DNA of 64,000 nucleotides, from NCBI GenBank assembly GCA_023614405.1, contig CM042684.1:466373650-466437649 (forward strand). The letters are read 5' to 3'. Shown piece by piece: positions 32,881-45,488 of the stretch; the stretch's first letter is position 1, and every line of letters begins with the position of its first letter. Under the pieces are notes generated by a model. That model searched no databases, was not told the DNA's origin, and worked only from the letters and a program-made list of their open reading frames with translations. The position numbers were made by a program, and so were the translations under genes. This stretch comes from Avena insularis. Lineage: Eukaryota > Streptophyta > Magnoliopsida > Poales > Poaceae.

Positions 32881-33900
32881 ATTACACATAGGACAGCATG
32901 TTCGTTGAGTTCCTCAAAGCTAATAAAGATATCTTCGCATGGCAACCTTCTGACATGACCAAAGTACCTAGGGAACTTGCCGATCACTCTCCAAATATGT
33001 ATCCAAATGCTAAACATGTCAAATAGTCCTTATGATGTTTCGGCGATGAAAAGCGCAAAGCTATAGCTAAGGAACTAGCCCGGTTAGATTTAGCCGGATT
33101 CATAGAAGAGGTCATCCACACTGAGTGGTCGGCCTATCCTGTAATGGTCCCTAAAAAGGACACCACTGAATTAAGGATGTATGTTGATTATATCGCCTTG
33201 AACAAGGCTTGTCCCAAAGATCCATTTGCTCTACCTAGAATCGATCAAGTTATCGACTCAACTTCAGGCTCAGAACTCTTATGTTTTCTCGATGCTTATT
33301 CCAGTTATCACCAAATACGCATGAAGGAGTCAGACAAATTAAATACTTTGTTCATCACCCCCTTCAGAACCTTCTGTTATGTAACAATGTTGTTCGGGCT
33401 TAGAAACGCAGGAGCTACCTACCAGTGCACTATGTAGTGTTACCTCCACAATCAAATCGGATGTAATGTACATGCATATGTGGATGACATAGCTGTGATG
33501 TCCAAAAACAAGGAAATTCTACTTTCCGACTTAGACGAAACGTTCACAAATCTACGAAAATGCAACATAATGCTTAACCCAAAGAAATGTTTCTTTAGAA
33601 TACCAGCCAGAAAATTGTTAGGTTTCATCATGTCACAAAGAGGCATAGAAGTGAACCGAGACAAGATAAAGGCTATACTCAATATTACCAGGCCAACTCG
33701 GCTGAAAGATGTACAATGGCTCACTGGCTACATTGCCATAGTCAGTTGGTTCGTAAGCCAGCTCGGTGAAAGAGCCGCACCACTCTACAAGCTCTTGAAG
33801 AAGACCAAAAAATTCATCTGGACTGATGAAGCTGAAGCTGGTCTACAAGACATGAAAGAATTACTCTCTTCCGCCCTATCCTTGTAGCACTGGAACCTTA
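32880..33900 (+). pseudogene. Reverse transcriptase of Tat copy 2
   Basis: The frame 33144-33437 has VPKKDTTELRMYVDYIALNK and ending FGLRNAGATYQC; the next, 33480-33887, carries on just after YVDD (the GTGGATGACATAG at 33480-33492 encodes VDD). LGFIMSQRGIEVNRDKIKAI and ERAAPLYKLLKKTKKFIW mark the thumb and connection. The region of the deletion in copy 1 (GLRNAG) is intact here. Confidence 0.85.
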
Positions 33901-34455
33901 GGAACCGATGTTGCTCTACATAGCTATGACAAACAGAGTTGTCAGCATCGTCACGGTGGTGGAACAAACATAGGGAAAACAGGAATAGCTGGTGCAACGT
34001 CTGACTTACTATCTCTGCAAGGTCCTGACGGAATCAAAGTAGAGGTATCCTCACTACCAGAAGCTAGCCTATGGTGTGTTCTTTGCATCCAGTAAGCTAT
34101 AACATTATTTTCAAGAGCATAAGATTACCGTGGTGAGCATTGCTCCCATGAGAGATATAATCAACAACAGCTATGCCACGGGACGCGTTGCTAAGTAGGG
34201 AATTGAGCTAGCAGCTTTTGACATTGAGTATAAACCGCGAACAACCATTATGTCCCAGATTCTTACGGATTTTGTTGCTGATTGGACAGAAACGGCAGAA
34301 GATATAAAAAACCCCAGAGTCGGAATATTGGACCCTCCATTTTGATGGGTCGAAAGCGCTCGGTGGCTGGCGTGGTACTCAAATCACCCCAAGAAGACAA
34401 ACTCTTCTATGTGTTGCAGATTCACTTCACGGTGACAAATAATATTGTCAAATAT
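33901..34455 (+). pseudogene. RNase H region of Tat copy 2
   Basis: Aligns with 8700-9245 of copy 1. Recognisable pieces are AFDIEYKPRTTI-like sequence near 34215 and LHFDGSKALGGW-like sequence near 34340 (start of the second RNase H), with many stops. The domain is split by the Cassandra element after the codons for NNIVKY. Confidence 0.7.
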
Positions 34456-34724
34456 TGTAACACCCCGTCCACTAGGCCCCGGGGGTATCACTCCTGGCAG
34501 CTTAATAGGATATCTAGACCAACACTAGTCTTTTGTACGCACTTTGTCCTCACTCATGCGCACCCCGGTACCCACTTCCCGGTCAGTCACCCATCCTAGA
34601 ATTGCTCTAGGCCAAGCACGCTTAACCTTAGAGTTCTTTTCGAATGAGCTTCCGGAAAAGAAGTTGCAAGTTGTTGATATGGGTATCCTATCAATCCTAT
34701 TAAGCCATGTGCCTGGATCTTACA
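34456..34724 (-). repeat. Cassandra 3' LTR with 5S rRNA-like promoter
   Basis: The minus strand of 34561-34636 contains GTTAAGCGTGCTTGG and CTAGGATGGGTGAC, the box A and box C regions of 5S rRNA genes, and GGGAAGT after them. This copy is better preserved than the other LTR. Confidence 0.85.
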
Positions 34725-34892
34725 TACACCCACCTTTAGAAGATCGGCGCCCTCGTTGATCGACCACAAGATAGGAATGTCCCCTCTAGGCATACATATG
34801 TGCATCCAGTGCTGGCACATGTGCCATGTCGTGTCCACTCCAGGCCACACACGCCATGCTCCATATGTATGCCACTAACCCGCACACGCCCG

Positions 34893-35171
34893 TGTAAACG
34901 CATCCACTAGGCCCCGGGGGTGTCACTCCTAGCAGCATAATAGGATATCTAGTCTAGCCTCACATACCAACACTAGTCTTTTCTACGCACTTTGTCATCA
35001 CTCGTGTGCACCCGATACCCACTTCCCGGTCGGTCGGCCATCCTAGAGTTACTCTAGGCCAAGGACACTTAACCTTAGAGTTCTTTTTGAATGAGCTTCC
35101 AGAAAAGAAGTAGCAACTTGTTGATATGTGTATCCTATCAATCCTATTAAGCCATGTGCCTGAATCTCACA
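34893..35171 (-). repeat. Cassandra 5' LTR with diverged 5S-like segment
   Basis: Same layout. The 5S-like part (35009-35083) has GTTAAGTGTCCTTGG and CTAGGATGGCCGAC, so both promoter boxes carry changes. The interior starts after it with a weak TGGCATAC...GAGC resemblance to an initiator-tRNA primer site (about 34878 leftward). Confidence 0.8.
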
Positions 35172-36760
35172 AATATGAAGCCCTGCTACATGGACTTTGA
35201 ATTGCAAAAGACATCACATTCGCCAACTCATGTGATATGGAGACTCGGATTTAGTTGCTCAACAGATGTAGTTCAACACATTCGCCGAACACATTTCCTG
35301 AAAAGAAAATGAGGAAGTAGATTCACTATCAAGAATAGGCTCTGCACGGAAAAAGGTCCCGGATGGTTCTTTTCTGGAGCAACTTAGAGTTCCCTCTATC
35401 ACATGAGTTGATGAGGAGTACCCTACCAAATCCGACTCACCACTTATAGAAGTTCTGGCTGTAATTCCTAGCTGGACAAAACCCTACCTTGATTTCTTGG
35501 TAGAAGGAAAATTACATGAAGACGAAGTTCTGAGCCAACAGATCGTCCGACGAGCAAAAGCCTACACAATAATTAGTGGAGAGCTCTATAAGCGGAGTGT
35601 ATCTGGGGTCTTTAAGCGTTGTGTATCTTCGAAAGAAGGAGTGGAAATTCTTAGGGAAATCCACCAAGGTGAATGCGGACATCACGCCACAACCAAATCT
35701 TTAGTGGCAAAAGCTTTCTGACATGGTTTTTTCTGGATTACAGCCAAGGAATATGCTGAGAGGATGGTCAAGGCATGCAAAGGCTACCAAAAGTATGCCA
35801 TGCAAGCCCAAGTGCGGTTGATCAGCTGCGAACAATTCCGATTACATGGCCCTTTGCGGTCTGCGGGCTTGACATGGTAGGACCGTTCAAACGGGCTCCA
35901 AGTTGATACACTCACCTACTAGTGATGGTGGATAAATTCACGAAATGGATTGAGACTAAACCCATCACAAGTTGTGATGGAGGTGATGGAGCAATAGCCA
36001 GAAAATTCGTTGAGGACGTCATAATCCGATTCGGCTACTTGCACAGTATTATTACAGATAATGTGAGTAACTTTTTTAATGGGAGAACTTGTCAAATTAT
36101 GCAAAGATCAAAGGATCCTACTCGGTATAGCACCAGTCGCACATCCACAAGCCAATGGACAAGTTGAAAGGGCTAATGGTTTAATCCTTCAAGGCCTCAA
36201 ACCTAGGCTCAAATCACCACTTCACCATGCTGCGGGGGCTTGGGCGGATGAATTGACATCTGTTATATGGAGCTTGCGAACAACTCCTAACATGTCAACT
36301 GAATATACACCTTTCTTCTTGGTCTACGGTGCAGAAGCAGTTCTTACAAGTGATCTTACCCATATTTCTCCCCGAGTTGCTGTGTATGTCCAAGAAGATG
36401 CCGAAGTTTCTTGACAAGATGATCTCGATATACTTGAAGAAGTTCACGTCATTGCTGAGCAGAGATCTACATCCTATCAACAGAAGTTATGAAAGTATCA
36501 TAGTCAGAGAGTCTAACGTCGATCTTTAGAGAAGGGCGATCGAGTTCTCTGACTAGTGCAAAAAAGAAAGCACAAACTTTCCCCAGTTTGGGAAGGGCCT
36601 TTTTTAGTTAGTTGAGTATTGCACAATGGTTCTTACTACCTAACTGACATGAGGCTGAACAAGGAAATACCTGCTACTAAGAAGAGAAAGAGAGCTAGAG
36701 GCAGTACAGACCCGGATGAATTAGATCGTCCTTGGAATATTGCTCAGCTATGTCCGTTTT
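35172..36760 (+). pseudogene. End of second RNase H and integrase of Tat copy 2
   Basis: After the Cassandra element the RNase H resumes near AAATATGAAGCC. The integrase zinc domain lies at 35497-35830 (EIHQGECGHHATTKSLVAKA, then a KACKGYQKYAMQA-like stretch with tyrosine in place of the second zinc cysteine). The core follows with VDKFTKWIETKPITS (35922 on), an IITDN-like segment and HPQANGQVERANGLILQGL (36079-36414). The tail matches copy 1 to WEGPFLVS-like sequence near 36590. Multiple stops. Confidence 0.8.
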
Positions 36761-37340
36761 ATTCTTGAAATTTCTTTCTTTGTAATTATATCAATGTACT
36801 TGTTCATAGTGAAATAAAGTATTGGTTGTCTAAATGTTTTTTCTGAGAATTTTTATAGTACCATCTTATTTATGAATGATCATGACATAAGTCGAAAATC
36901 CAAGATACTTGAAAGTACTTTATGCTCATGTTTGTTCTGGTTAGATTTCCGATTCTAAAAAATGCTACCTTCGGGTATAAGTCTAATTTTCTGTTTATAC
37001 TTTGGTATTTGTCTGATTGCTTAGACGCGGGCATATTCCGAGTAGTGATTTGTTGGTAATAGAGGACGTTTTTGTTTCTGAGTTTAAACTAGTTTAGCAA
37101 TTGGGCTCTATTTCTCAGCAAAGTTTCCGTTCCAAAAGTTTGTCGGGTCATGAAAGGGACGAGCCAGAAAGCCAGATAAACTATAAGTATGAATGAAATA
37201 AGTGCTTACGTAATTTTCAAGCACAATGATAAATAAAAAAGTGCTAACAGTAAAGCATAAGTTCTTACAAACTAGCACAACAAAACATATTCTAGCTATT
37301 ACGTCAATTGTTTTTTAGAATAACGCAATGTTTTTTGGTG
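36761..37340. other. Pol/antisense spacer of Tat copy 2
   Basis: Collinear with 10841-11480 of copy 1; no coding sequence recognised. Confidence 0.55.
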
Positions 37341-37344
37341 AACT

Positions 37345-39153
37345 TTATGATGCAGGTGAAGACAAAGGATCTGCCGGCTCGCTGGTGCTTTCACCTACAT
37401 CACCCTAATCTTTTTCCAAGACGAGTGTATTAGACTTAGTCTGCTCATCATCCTCGGAAGCTTCAATACCTTCTTCTCTAGGGGTAGGGCACACTTCAAC
37501 AAATTCAAAGAACGGTTTTCATAGCTAGTCAACTCGTCCACATGGCAAGCGTATCCAGAACAAGCATTCCAGATTTCTCCAACATTCTACGTATTGCCGT
37601 CTTCATCAACAGTCAAATAACCCTTGGTAACTTGCCATATTTCCATGCTTCCATGGTGGCTCATTACCATTGTTAGGGCATTCTGTGCCGCCGTGCATGC
37701 ATAAGACATGTTTCAATCCTTGACAAGCTTGGGCATATCCTTCTCCTTATCATGCACCTCGAAAGAAGATAGCTTGTCTAGGTCGGAGAGCTTGACGGTT
37801 TCACCAATTTCTTCCAAAGATTGCCGGATATCATGAAGTAGGTCTCCAATCGCAACAAGCCGGCTGATGCATGATTTGGATGAAGAGGCATCAAGGGTGT
37901 TGAGAGGACCTAAGATAAAGAGAAAAAGTTAGCAGATATCTGACTAGCTATAGTCGGAAGAATAACAAACTTGGAAATGGCATGGGAGCGAACTTACTAA
38001 AGATAGCATCGTCTACTTTGGTTCCTCCCGAAGACTTCGGAGTTCATATCAAAGAGCTTTAGTGGTATCCTTCTGTCTGTCCATCTTGGCCTTCAAGTCC
38101 TAAATTACCTTGTCTTGGCAAGCAATGACTCGTTCATGCTCATTGGTGGCCCTATCACTGGATTCAAGAATGTTAGCTATGCTTTGTTCATGATCCTCCT
38201 TCGGCTTTTTTAGCTCATCCCTTAAGTCCGCATTTTCAGCCTCCAAGACACTATAATCTTTGGCTTGTTCAACCTGCTTGTAGGACTGGATCACAAGATA
38301 TGGAATAACAAAATATACATTCGAATAAATATTTTACCAAATCAAACAAAATCTAAAAGTGGAGTCGGAAACACTTACTTTCTGCTTCATCTTTCTCGGT
38401 TTTAAGTTGTGCATTTTCAAGTCGGAGAGCTTTAATCTCTCAATGCTTCTTGCAAATGTTCTTCAACAATTCCTGGTTGTAACCATAAACTTTCTATAAG
38501 TTAGAATGGTAACCGGGGTCAGGAGTCTACTAAGACTCGGACTGATATTTTAACTAAGTTAAATGTCAGTACGAGTCTTGGGGGCTACACTACTTGTTCT
38601 TTGGCATCCTATGAAAGCATAAACTCAGATTTCTAGTTCTATCCAACTTCATGCTTGGGGCCTAGAGGATATTATATGAATATAAGCAAAGATTCAGAAA
38701 ATGACTTACGAAATGTTCACGTTGAAGTTGGTTGAGACCAATGTTGATCTCAGCAGAAACCTTCTCGGCAGGAGTTAAAGGGATGATTGATGGAGGTGGA
38801 ACCGTACCAGCCTTTAGCTTCTCATCACGAAGACGAACCTGATCTAGCAGCTCAACAAACTTCACATCTTTGTCTTCTTGGGCCTCCTTCTCAGCTGTAA
38901 TATTTCTGGTGTCCAAGCAGTGGAGGGTTAGCTTCCGAATTTCTTCTGTGCTTTTCTGAATGATACCAAGTTTGGCAGCACACGGATTCTTCAAAAGATT
39001 CTCGGTGAAGGTTTTGGCAGAGGGATCATTACCCTTAGAGGGTTCACCCTCATGAACTTCCGAGTCACTCATGGTTACATCGGGTTGTGAACTGAAGTCC
39101 ACTAGTTCCTCAGGTTGAGCCTCAATATCTTCAGTGCGCGGAGACGAAGTATC
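37345..39153 (-). pseudogene. Antisense gene of Tat copy 2 (downstream exons)
   Basis: Matches the lower half of the copy 1 antisense gene. Pieces: 39183-38662 (its first codons lie in the Copia LTR) with SQPDVTMSDSEVHEGEPSKG, NPCAAKLGIIQKSTEEIRKL, PLTPAEKVSAEINIGLNQLQ; 38294-38100, a coiled coil (EAENADLRDELKKPKEDHEQ); and the final part to about 37345, which keeps the ATGGAAATATGGCAAGTTAC word of copy 1. The N-terminal Transposase_28-like part is lost to the Copia insertion at 39154. Confidence 0.7.
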
Positions 39154-41245
39154 TGAAGGGTTCCGTAGCAGAAAACAAAACAAATTCCTAAGTTGGAATG
39201 CCCTAACTGCCCAAGATCTATCTATGTAGTAATGCAGTAACGGTGGAGCATATAGAATACATACCCTTGTAGACCGTACGCAGTTAACGTTCCGAGAGGA
39301 ACATGGTTGAACTAGTCGAACTCGTGGCCGACCTTAAGGTCGCAAAGCTCCTCGCGGGTAACCCCTTGCTCCTTCCTCATTGTGTAGCACCTCTGGCTCA
39401 CGACATCCAAGATTCCCTTGTATGAGGCACCCTCGAGGTTTCATTCACATACGGTGTACAATGACGACCTCCGACTCCTTGATCCCTGTTGGGAGTACAG
39501 AAGTAAAACTTCGGCTTGGAATCCCTACAGCGCAACGGCATGGTGCAGGTGCATCGTCTCTTGCACGTGTAGTCATTTCTTCGGACTGTGCCAATGCGTG
39601 TAGACAACTATGTAGAGAGAGAGAGGGAGTAATTCTCTAAGAAAAATGCCTTAGAGAACATCTCAAATTGGTGTGTTTTATTTCACCCATGGGCACCCCT
39701 TTTTATAGGCAGAGGGGCGTTCCCTCTCCATTAGGTGCCCCATATGGGACTAATATTCAGAGGAAAAGGGGCAAAATGTGGCAGAATAGCTGGCTAGGCC
39801 AGCTGGGTGGTCGGGTGGTCCAACCCGAGCTAGCCCAGCAATAGCCGTTGGCAATAGCAACTAGCAGTGTTGTAGCCTGGGAAGCATCGGCCCGGGTGGG
39901 CCTTGGCCGTAGCCCACGCACGCGCCCGCTGGCTCCTGTGCGGCCTCGCCATGCCTGGGCCGGCCTTGGCGCGACGACCTGTTGTGGTGTCCGCCTGGTG
40001 CCCACCCGCTTGGCTGGGACACGGGGCTTCGGCCTGCAAGCGGTGCTAGCTGGTGGCCAGCCAACGCAGTGCCTAGTTCCTGGTCGCTGGCCTTCGTGGG
40101 CCGCCTGGCCCATACGCTGTAGGGCGGTTTTCTGTTGTTTTTATTTTCCCTTTTTAGGGTGACTTCCTGCTCGGCCGTTTACCTCCGGGGTTTTGGCCTA
40201 ATGAGTAAGTTTCCTAATAAACTTTAATTTAAATATTTATTTAGTATATATTAATTCATAATTAACATATAATAAATGCATATATTGAATTGCAATTTAT
40301 CTAAAACACTTTTCGGTCCTTCCCTTTCTTCCTTTCTCCAAAAAACTTCGGGTCTCTCCTCGGAACAATTCCAGATTTCTATTTCTCTACTATGATTCCA
40401 ACTTAAAGAGTTTCTCTAGATCATCGTACCCTTAAGTGTATTTCCCCACGGCTCAGGAATGGCACCGACATGATCCCATCAATGATCAATAGCGGGACCG
40501 GGATGCCCATAATGACCCCTCTGCATTCCACAATGACAATGTCGTTTGAACCATAAAATGTTGAGTCCAATTCCCTTTATTTATCTTATATGACTTTTCC
40601 AAGATCCAATCAGTGGTATGACATACCTTGCTCAATCTTGTTACCGACAAGTTCGGTTTCACTTGTTACCGTGATATTACATCCCCGTGACCTACTCATA
40701 TGTTGCAACATTTATGGATGTAATCTCACCAAGCTGACCATATGTATCATTCCTGTCACGTGGGTGAACAAATCCCGCTATTGACACATAATGCCTCTAC
40801 ATGCCCCTCTGAATACCTGAACACACTTTTATGATCACCGCTCTTGCAAGTGACGTTTGATGCTATCTAAGTATTCTCGAGTGACAGCGATTGATATGGT
40901 CTCACGATCTAAGGAGAAGGAGACTACGTTTTTAACTATTGCAACAATGAACTCTATGACTTGATCGTGTCACAATCTTTGGGTGATGTCCATCACATCA
41001 TTCACCAATGATATGACCTCGTTATCAATTGGCATAAATGCCCCATGATCAGGAAACCTTGATCATCGGTTGACCAACGAACTAGTATGACTAGAGGCTA
41101 CCAGGGACTTGGTTTGTTTCATACCACACCTGTACCAATGCTTCCACGTGATACAGTTATATCATAGTATGAAACTATTACGAACTAATTGATATATGAT
41201 AATAAACTCCTATTTATTATTTGCCTCTAGGGCATATCTCCTTCA
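39154..41245 (-). repeat. 3' LTR of Copia A
   Basis: 2092 bases, with matching TGAAGG/CCTTCA ends. It starts TGAAGGAGATATGCCCTAG and shares a long collinear similarity with the LTR of Copia B. A TATA-like TATAAAAAGG lies at about 39699-39708, and a GC-rich stretch (39780-40130) downstream in plus orientation is LTR sequence, not a gene, despite open frames there. Confidence 0.8.
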
Positions 41246-44239
41246 GTCTCCCACTTGCACTAAAGTATAAATAATCTAGCTCGCATTTTGCTAATCATGA
41301 ACCATATCACATATGCATTTATTGATCATGCATGCCCATGGGAATCATCATGTCCATGTTCTGTTTTACCAGATCATTATGTCTTTTGCAAATCATCAAT
41401 GTGTTCCTAATTTTAACATTTACACCACTATCTCATAATGGGTTTAAGTATCCATTTGGCAACAAAGCGAGACTTTGTTTGTAGTGTTTACAATGATGGT
41501 TGCTTTCACTGTTATCATGTAAACTTTGAAACACACTTAGCACTCCTTTGTGTATGTATATTAGTTATGGCAACAGAGTGAGGTCGGTTTCCAGGAGCCA
41601 ATAGTGACATTAGATCAGTCAATGCGAACTTTCTCATGGGCACTGTGCCTTGGGACACACTCTTTGTGAAAAGACGAACTTGTCCCGCCACAACATTATA
41701 CATCACTTTAGATAGTATCCTTATACTTTAGCAAAAACATATACTTCTATATCCGTGTAGATCCTAGTGCATGAAATGCAACTATGTGCCTAACTTTGCT
41801 TCTTGGCATTTAAGGGCAAACTTAATTCTAGTTTAGTGATTAACTCAGGAATTAATTCAAGACATGTTCTTACAGTTTAAGAGCTTGTTCTTCCAGCCAG
41901 AACCTTGGGTCACATTACGTCCAGGATACAATAAGGTTTTATGGAAGAACCTATGACTGAGGCATAGGAGATGCAATGCATATCTTCCTTTCTTTTAACA
42001 ATAGTTGTAATACTGAGACTAACTCAATTCTTCAAACAAATAAGAACTTCTTTCTAACCTTGTTATATTCTGAACTACTTCGGAATCTTGTCTATCAAGT
42101 CCAAGAAGCATTCGACTATAATGTTTATTAAACTTACCAATCTATCTCAATAGATCTCATTGTTTAATAACTTGTTCAACTTCATCCATATTTACCAACT
42201 TAAATGTTATTAGTACCAATTCCATCATTCATATATGTCATCCACATGTTTTACAATGATGTCATTCTCCCACTCAAATGTGGCATCCATATATGAGATC
42301 CAGGGACTTCACTTAGCTCCCACTCAAAATATGTCTGTTACATATTATGATTTAGCCAAGCTACCTAGCTCCCACTCAAATGCAGGTCCTCTCAATAATC
42401 TTGGACATTCCAAAATTCTTTGATCATCATCAAATTCAGAATTCCAGCTACGAGATTCCAATATCCATATATTGTTGGTGTAAATCCAATAGAATCAAGC
42501 ATCGCTACATTTGTAGTCAACTCCTTGAATTTTTTCAAACCTTGTGACAAATCGATCTTTATGTCCTTCGTTAAGTTTCATTTCCTTTCTGATGACTTTG
42601 CAGTCATTTAGAAATATTAAATAAACATCTCTACTTAATAAGATCAAGTAACATATTACTTTGCAATCTTAAATGTAACTTAATACAAGATTTTATGACT
42701 CCTAGTCATTTCTCGTACATATGTACATCACACTTCCTTGTAGTTCATTGGTATGTATTGTTCAAACAACATGACAAGTGAATCAATAATATAATTCCGC
42801 TAATTCGCAAAATGTATATTGTTGAATCCTACTTTCTTTAGCTGAAATTTTGTGATCATTGTCATTAGTTTCTCCTCTATTTGTAGAGTTCGGTTTCACA
42901 GAACAAATTCCACTATGCCACTCAACAATCTAGAGGCAAGGTCAAATACCTTATTACTATAAAGACTTGTTTATTCGCCACAATTTCGAATTATCAAAAT
43001 CTCTAGAAACTCGAACGTGTCATAACCATTATGGTGTTGTTTCCACAAATCTTTTAGATGTTCCTTTGTATTTCTAACGAGTGTTTTTTTTTTCAATTTC
43101 TAACTCTAAAAGATAACTATAACCCTAATAAGAGATAATATTAGACCATGTGTATCTAATACAAAATTATTATGATATTTAAACATTTCAATACATGTTG
43201 AATTTGTCCAACTGTCATAATTTGTGAGACATCTTTCACAAGTCCCTTTTATGCTAAAACTTAACTAGAATACCTTAGTTATATCGATCAAATCGAAGAG
43301 ACTTTGTATTCTTGTTAATTTCAATATTCTTCTTCATTTTGAAATCTTTTGAACAATTCAAAATAGTTTCAAACTTATGTTTCATTAAGTAAATACTCAT
43401 ATTCACTTGAATCCATAATCAAATAATGATTTCCACTATCTTGTTGAAAATACGATACATCACTATGTATAAGATACAACATTTCTTTGCATATCACTGT
43501 TTTACCAGAATGCGGAGTTTTAGTCATTCTTCCCAACAAGGCATGGTTTTGCAAAGTCCTCTAGACAAAGTATCTAAGACCACGATCTTCAATAATATGA
43601 AAAACATGCAATAACCAAAATGACTTAAACTATAGTGTTGTGGAATTATTAAACTTTGGATATCTTTTAGCATTCCAATAATTTATAAATTCATAAACTA
43701 TTATCATTAACATAGTGATGAGAACAAGTCATTTATAATCATAATGTGACCGTAAGGTATTGTTCATAAGAACAGTACAACTGGCTTGTAACTTATTCAT
43801 ATGAATAATCGTCTCGCCAAAATCAAGACACACAAACAAGGATTACAAAGTTATATTCAAGTCCACTAATCCAAATGACAAACTTTGAGGGAAGGGGTGA
43901 TGTCGGCCATCAATTGTTTTGCTCACTGCCATCATGCCACTTTGCCTCATTTATAGCAATTCTCAAGTAGGAAATCATGTTTTCACAGAGTAGGACAAGT
44001 ATCAAATAGTTTGCAAACTGCAACGAGTTTTGCAAGAACCACATTTATAATTTGTATATCTGACATATACCCTTTTCTCCTAATGGTTATTGTCTCAAGA
44101 AGAGAAGATCATCTATTACAAGGATATCCCTCAGGTGTGGGTATTAATCTATGAAGTTGGACCGTCTGCTAAGTTCCACATCAAGCAAGAAATTTCCCAT
44201 GGTCGCAAAGGACCTCAATGGGATAAGCTATGATCTACT
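41246..44239 (-). other. Decayed interior of Copia A
   Basis: AT-rich, with no frame longer than about 65 codons. Repeated GAGTGGGAGC words (minus strand, near 42250-42380) and stretches such as AAGTAGGATTCAA match the interior of Copia B in order and spacing, so the two share a degenerate internal region. It is probably a non-autonomous family that long ago lost pol. Confidence 0.65.
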
Positions 44240-45488
44240 TGTTGGAAATATGCCCTAGAGACACATAGTTATAAGGACTATTATCATATTTCATATAGTT
44301 TATGATTAAGTTTTATATCATGCTATAACTGTATTGAGTGCAAACATCAATACACGTGTGATATATAATCAACCAGGGGTTCCCAGTGAAACTCTAGTCA
44401 CTGGTTCATTGGTCAACAGATGGTCATGTTTCCTGATCATGTGGCATTTATGCCAGTTGGAAATGGAGTCAACTCATTCTGAGAATGAGATGATGAACCA
44501 ATACCCAACCTAAACATCCTGACTCGATCATGTCACGAAGTTCAAGTTACGATGATTAGAAATGGATCCTCATAGACTATTCCTTAGACCGTGAGGCTAT
44601 ATCAATCACTGTCTCTCGAGAGTGCTTTGATAGCATCAAGTGCCACTTGGTAATACAGTGGTTATAAAGGTGTGTTTAGGTACTCAGAGGAAATCGTTGA
44701 AGCAATATATGTCAAGAGAGGGATTTGTCCATCCATGTGACAAAAAGATACTCAAGGGCCCACTCGAAGAAGTTATATCCAATAGCTAGGCAGCGTGTGA
44801 TTTGATCACAGGGATATCACTTGTCGGAACGAGTCAAGTAGCATTGTTCGGTAACGAGATTGAGCACGACATGGTGATGTCATTGATCAGATCTCGGGCA
44901 ATGCAAGTATCAAGAGACAAAGGGAATAAGACATGACTATCCCGGTTCAAACGACGAAAGATCTTCGAGGAACGCACAGGGGTCACATGGCCATCCAGGT
45001 CCCTCTGTCGATCATTGGTGCGGGATTGTCCCGACCATGTCTGGAGTGTTCCCGAACCGTTGGGTATCACGCTTAAGGGCTTGATGATGCTTAGAGAGTG
45101 TTTATAGATCGGAAGAATCGCCAAAGAATAGTAGAGAGAAAACCGGAAGGGTTTCGGTAAGTCCGGAGGATGTCCGGAGTGGAGGTGGAAGGTGTTCCAT
45201 AGCCACAGAGGTTGAATAATATGTGAATGAATGTTAAATATTGATTTAATCATTTATTCATAATTATTTAATAAAGAGAAACTCAATTTAAATGGTCAAA
45301 GGCTTAATGGGCCAATTCCTGGAGGGGAGAGGGCCCATTAGGGAAAGGAGAGAGAGAGAAGGGCTAGAGGGGTGGCCGGTGCCCTAGTGGGCCTACCCCC
45401 CCATGCGGGGACCATGGGGGTGGCCGGCGGTGCCACCCTTCCCATTCCTCTCCTTTAGTCCCACCCCGGTACTTTGAGGGAGGTAGTA
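44240..45488 (+). repeat. 5' LTR of Copia B, first part
   Basis: Begins TGTTGGAAATATGCCCTAG, the start typical of Triticeae BARE/Angela/WIS LTRs. Continues at 58346. It ends here at TAGTA (45484-45488), the target site of the chromovirus. The open frame on the other strand (45253-44834) is not a gene. Confidence 0.85.

Larger units (their letters stand above)
34456..35171 (-). mobile_element. Cassandra TRIM retrotransposon
   Basis: A 716-base element with direct terminal repeats at 34456-34724 and 34893-35171, a 168-base interior and a perfect AATAT target duplication (34451-34455 and 35172-35176). On the minus strand each LTR begins TGTRAGAT, carries a 5S rRNA-like segment, and closes with a TTTACA or GTTACA end. 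LTR-borne 5S sequence with no coding capacity is the definition of Cassandra. It interrupts the second RNase H of Tat copy 2. Confidence 0.9.
25800..39153 (+). mobile_element. Tat-lineage gypsy retrotransposon, copy 2 (truncated, nested)
   Basis: Same family and order as 5300-13200 of copy 1, but 5'-truncated (no LTR or first 2 kb) and cut off at 39153 by a Copia element. Host segments: 25800-27115, 28396-29136, 32483-34455, 35172-39153. Inserted sequences: 27116-28395, 29137-32482 and 34456-35171. Stops and shifts are far more frequent than in copy 1, consistent with greater age. Confidence 0.85.
39154..44239 (-). mobile_element. Copia element A (BARE/Angela-like relative), 5' part lost
   Basis: Reading leftward: decayed interior 44239-41246, a purine tract next to the LTR (GTGCAAGTGGGAGAC), then the 3' LTR 41245-39154, which starts TGAAGG and ends CCTTCA. 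It cuts the Tat copy 2 antisense gene; the flanking GTATC (39149-39153) is a candidate duplication. The 5' LTR and gag are missing because Copia B begins at 44240. Confidence 0.75.

Noticed and set aside
34561..34636. A 5S rRNA gene
   Set aside because: Only the 3' part of 5S is present, it is diverged, and it sits inside a TRIM LTR with a duplicate in the other LTR.
39757..40162. GC-rich overlapping frames on both strands
   Set aside because: Within the 3' LTR of Copia A; overlapping long frames are an effect of GC content.
44834..45253. 139-codon minus-strand frame
   Set aside because: Antisense to the Copia B LTR with no domain; not seen in the related LTR of Copia A.
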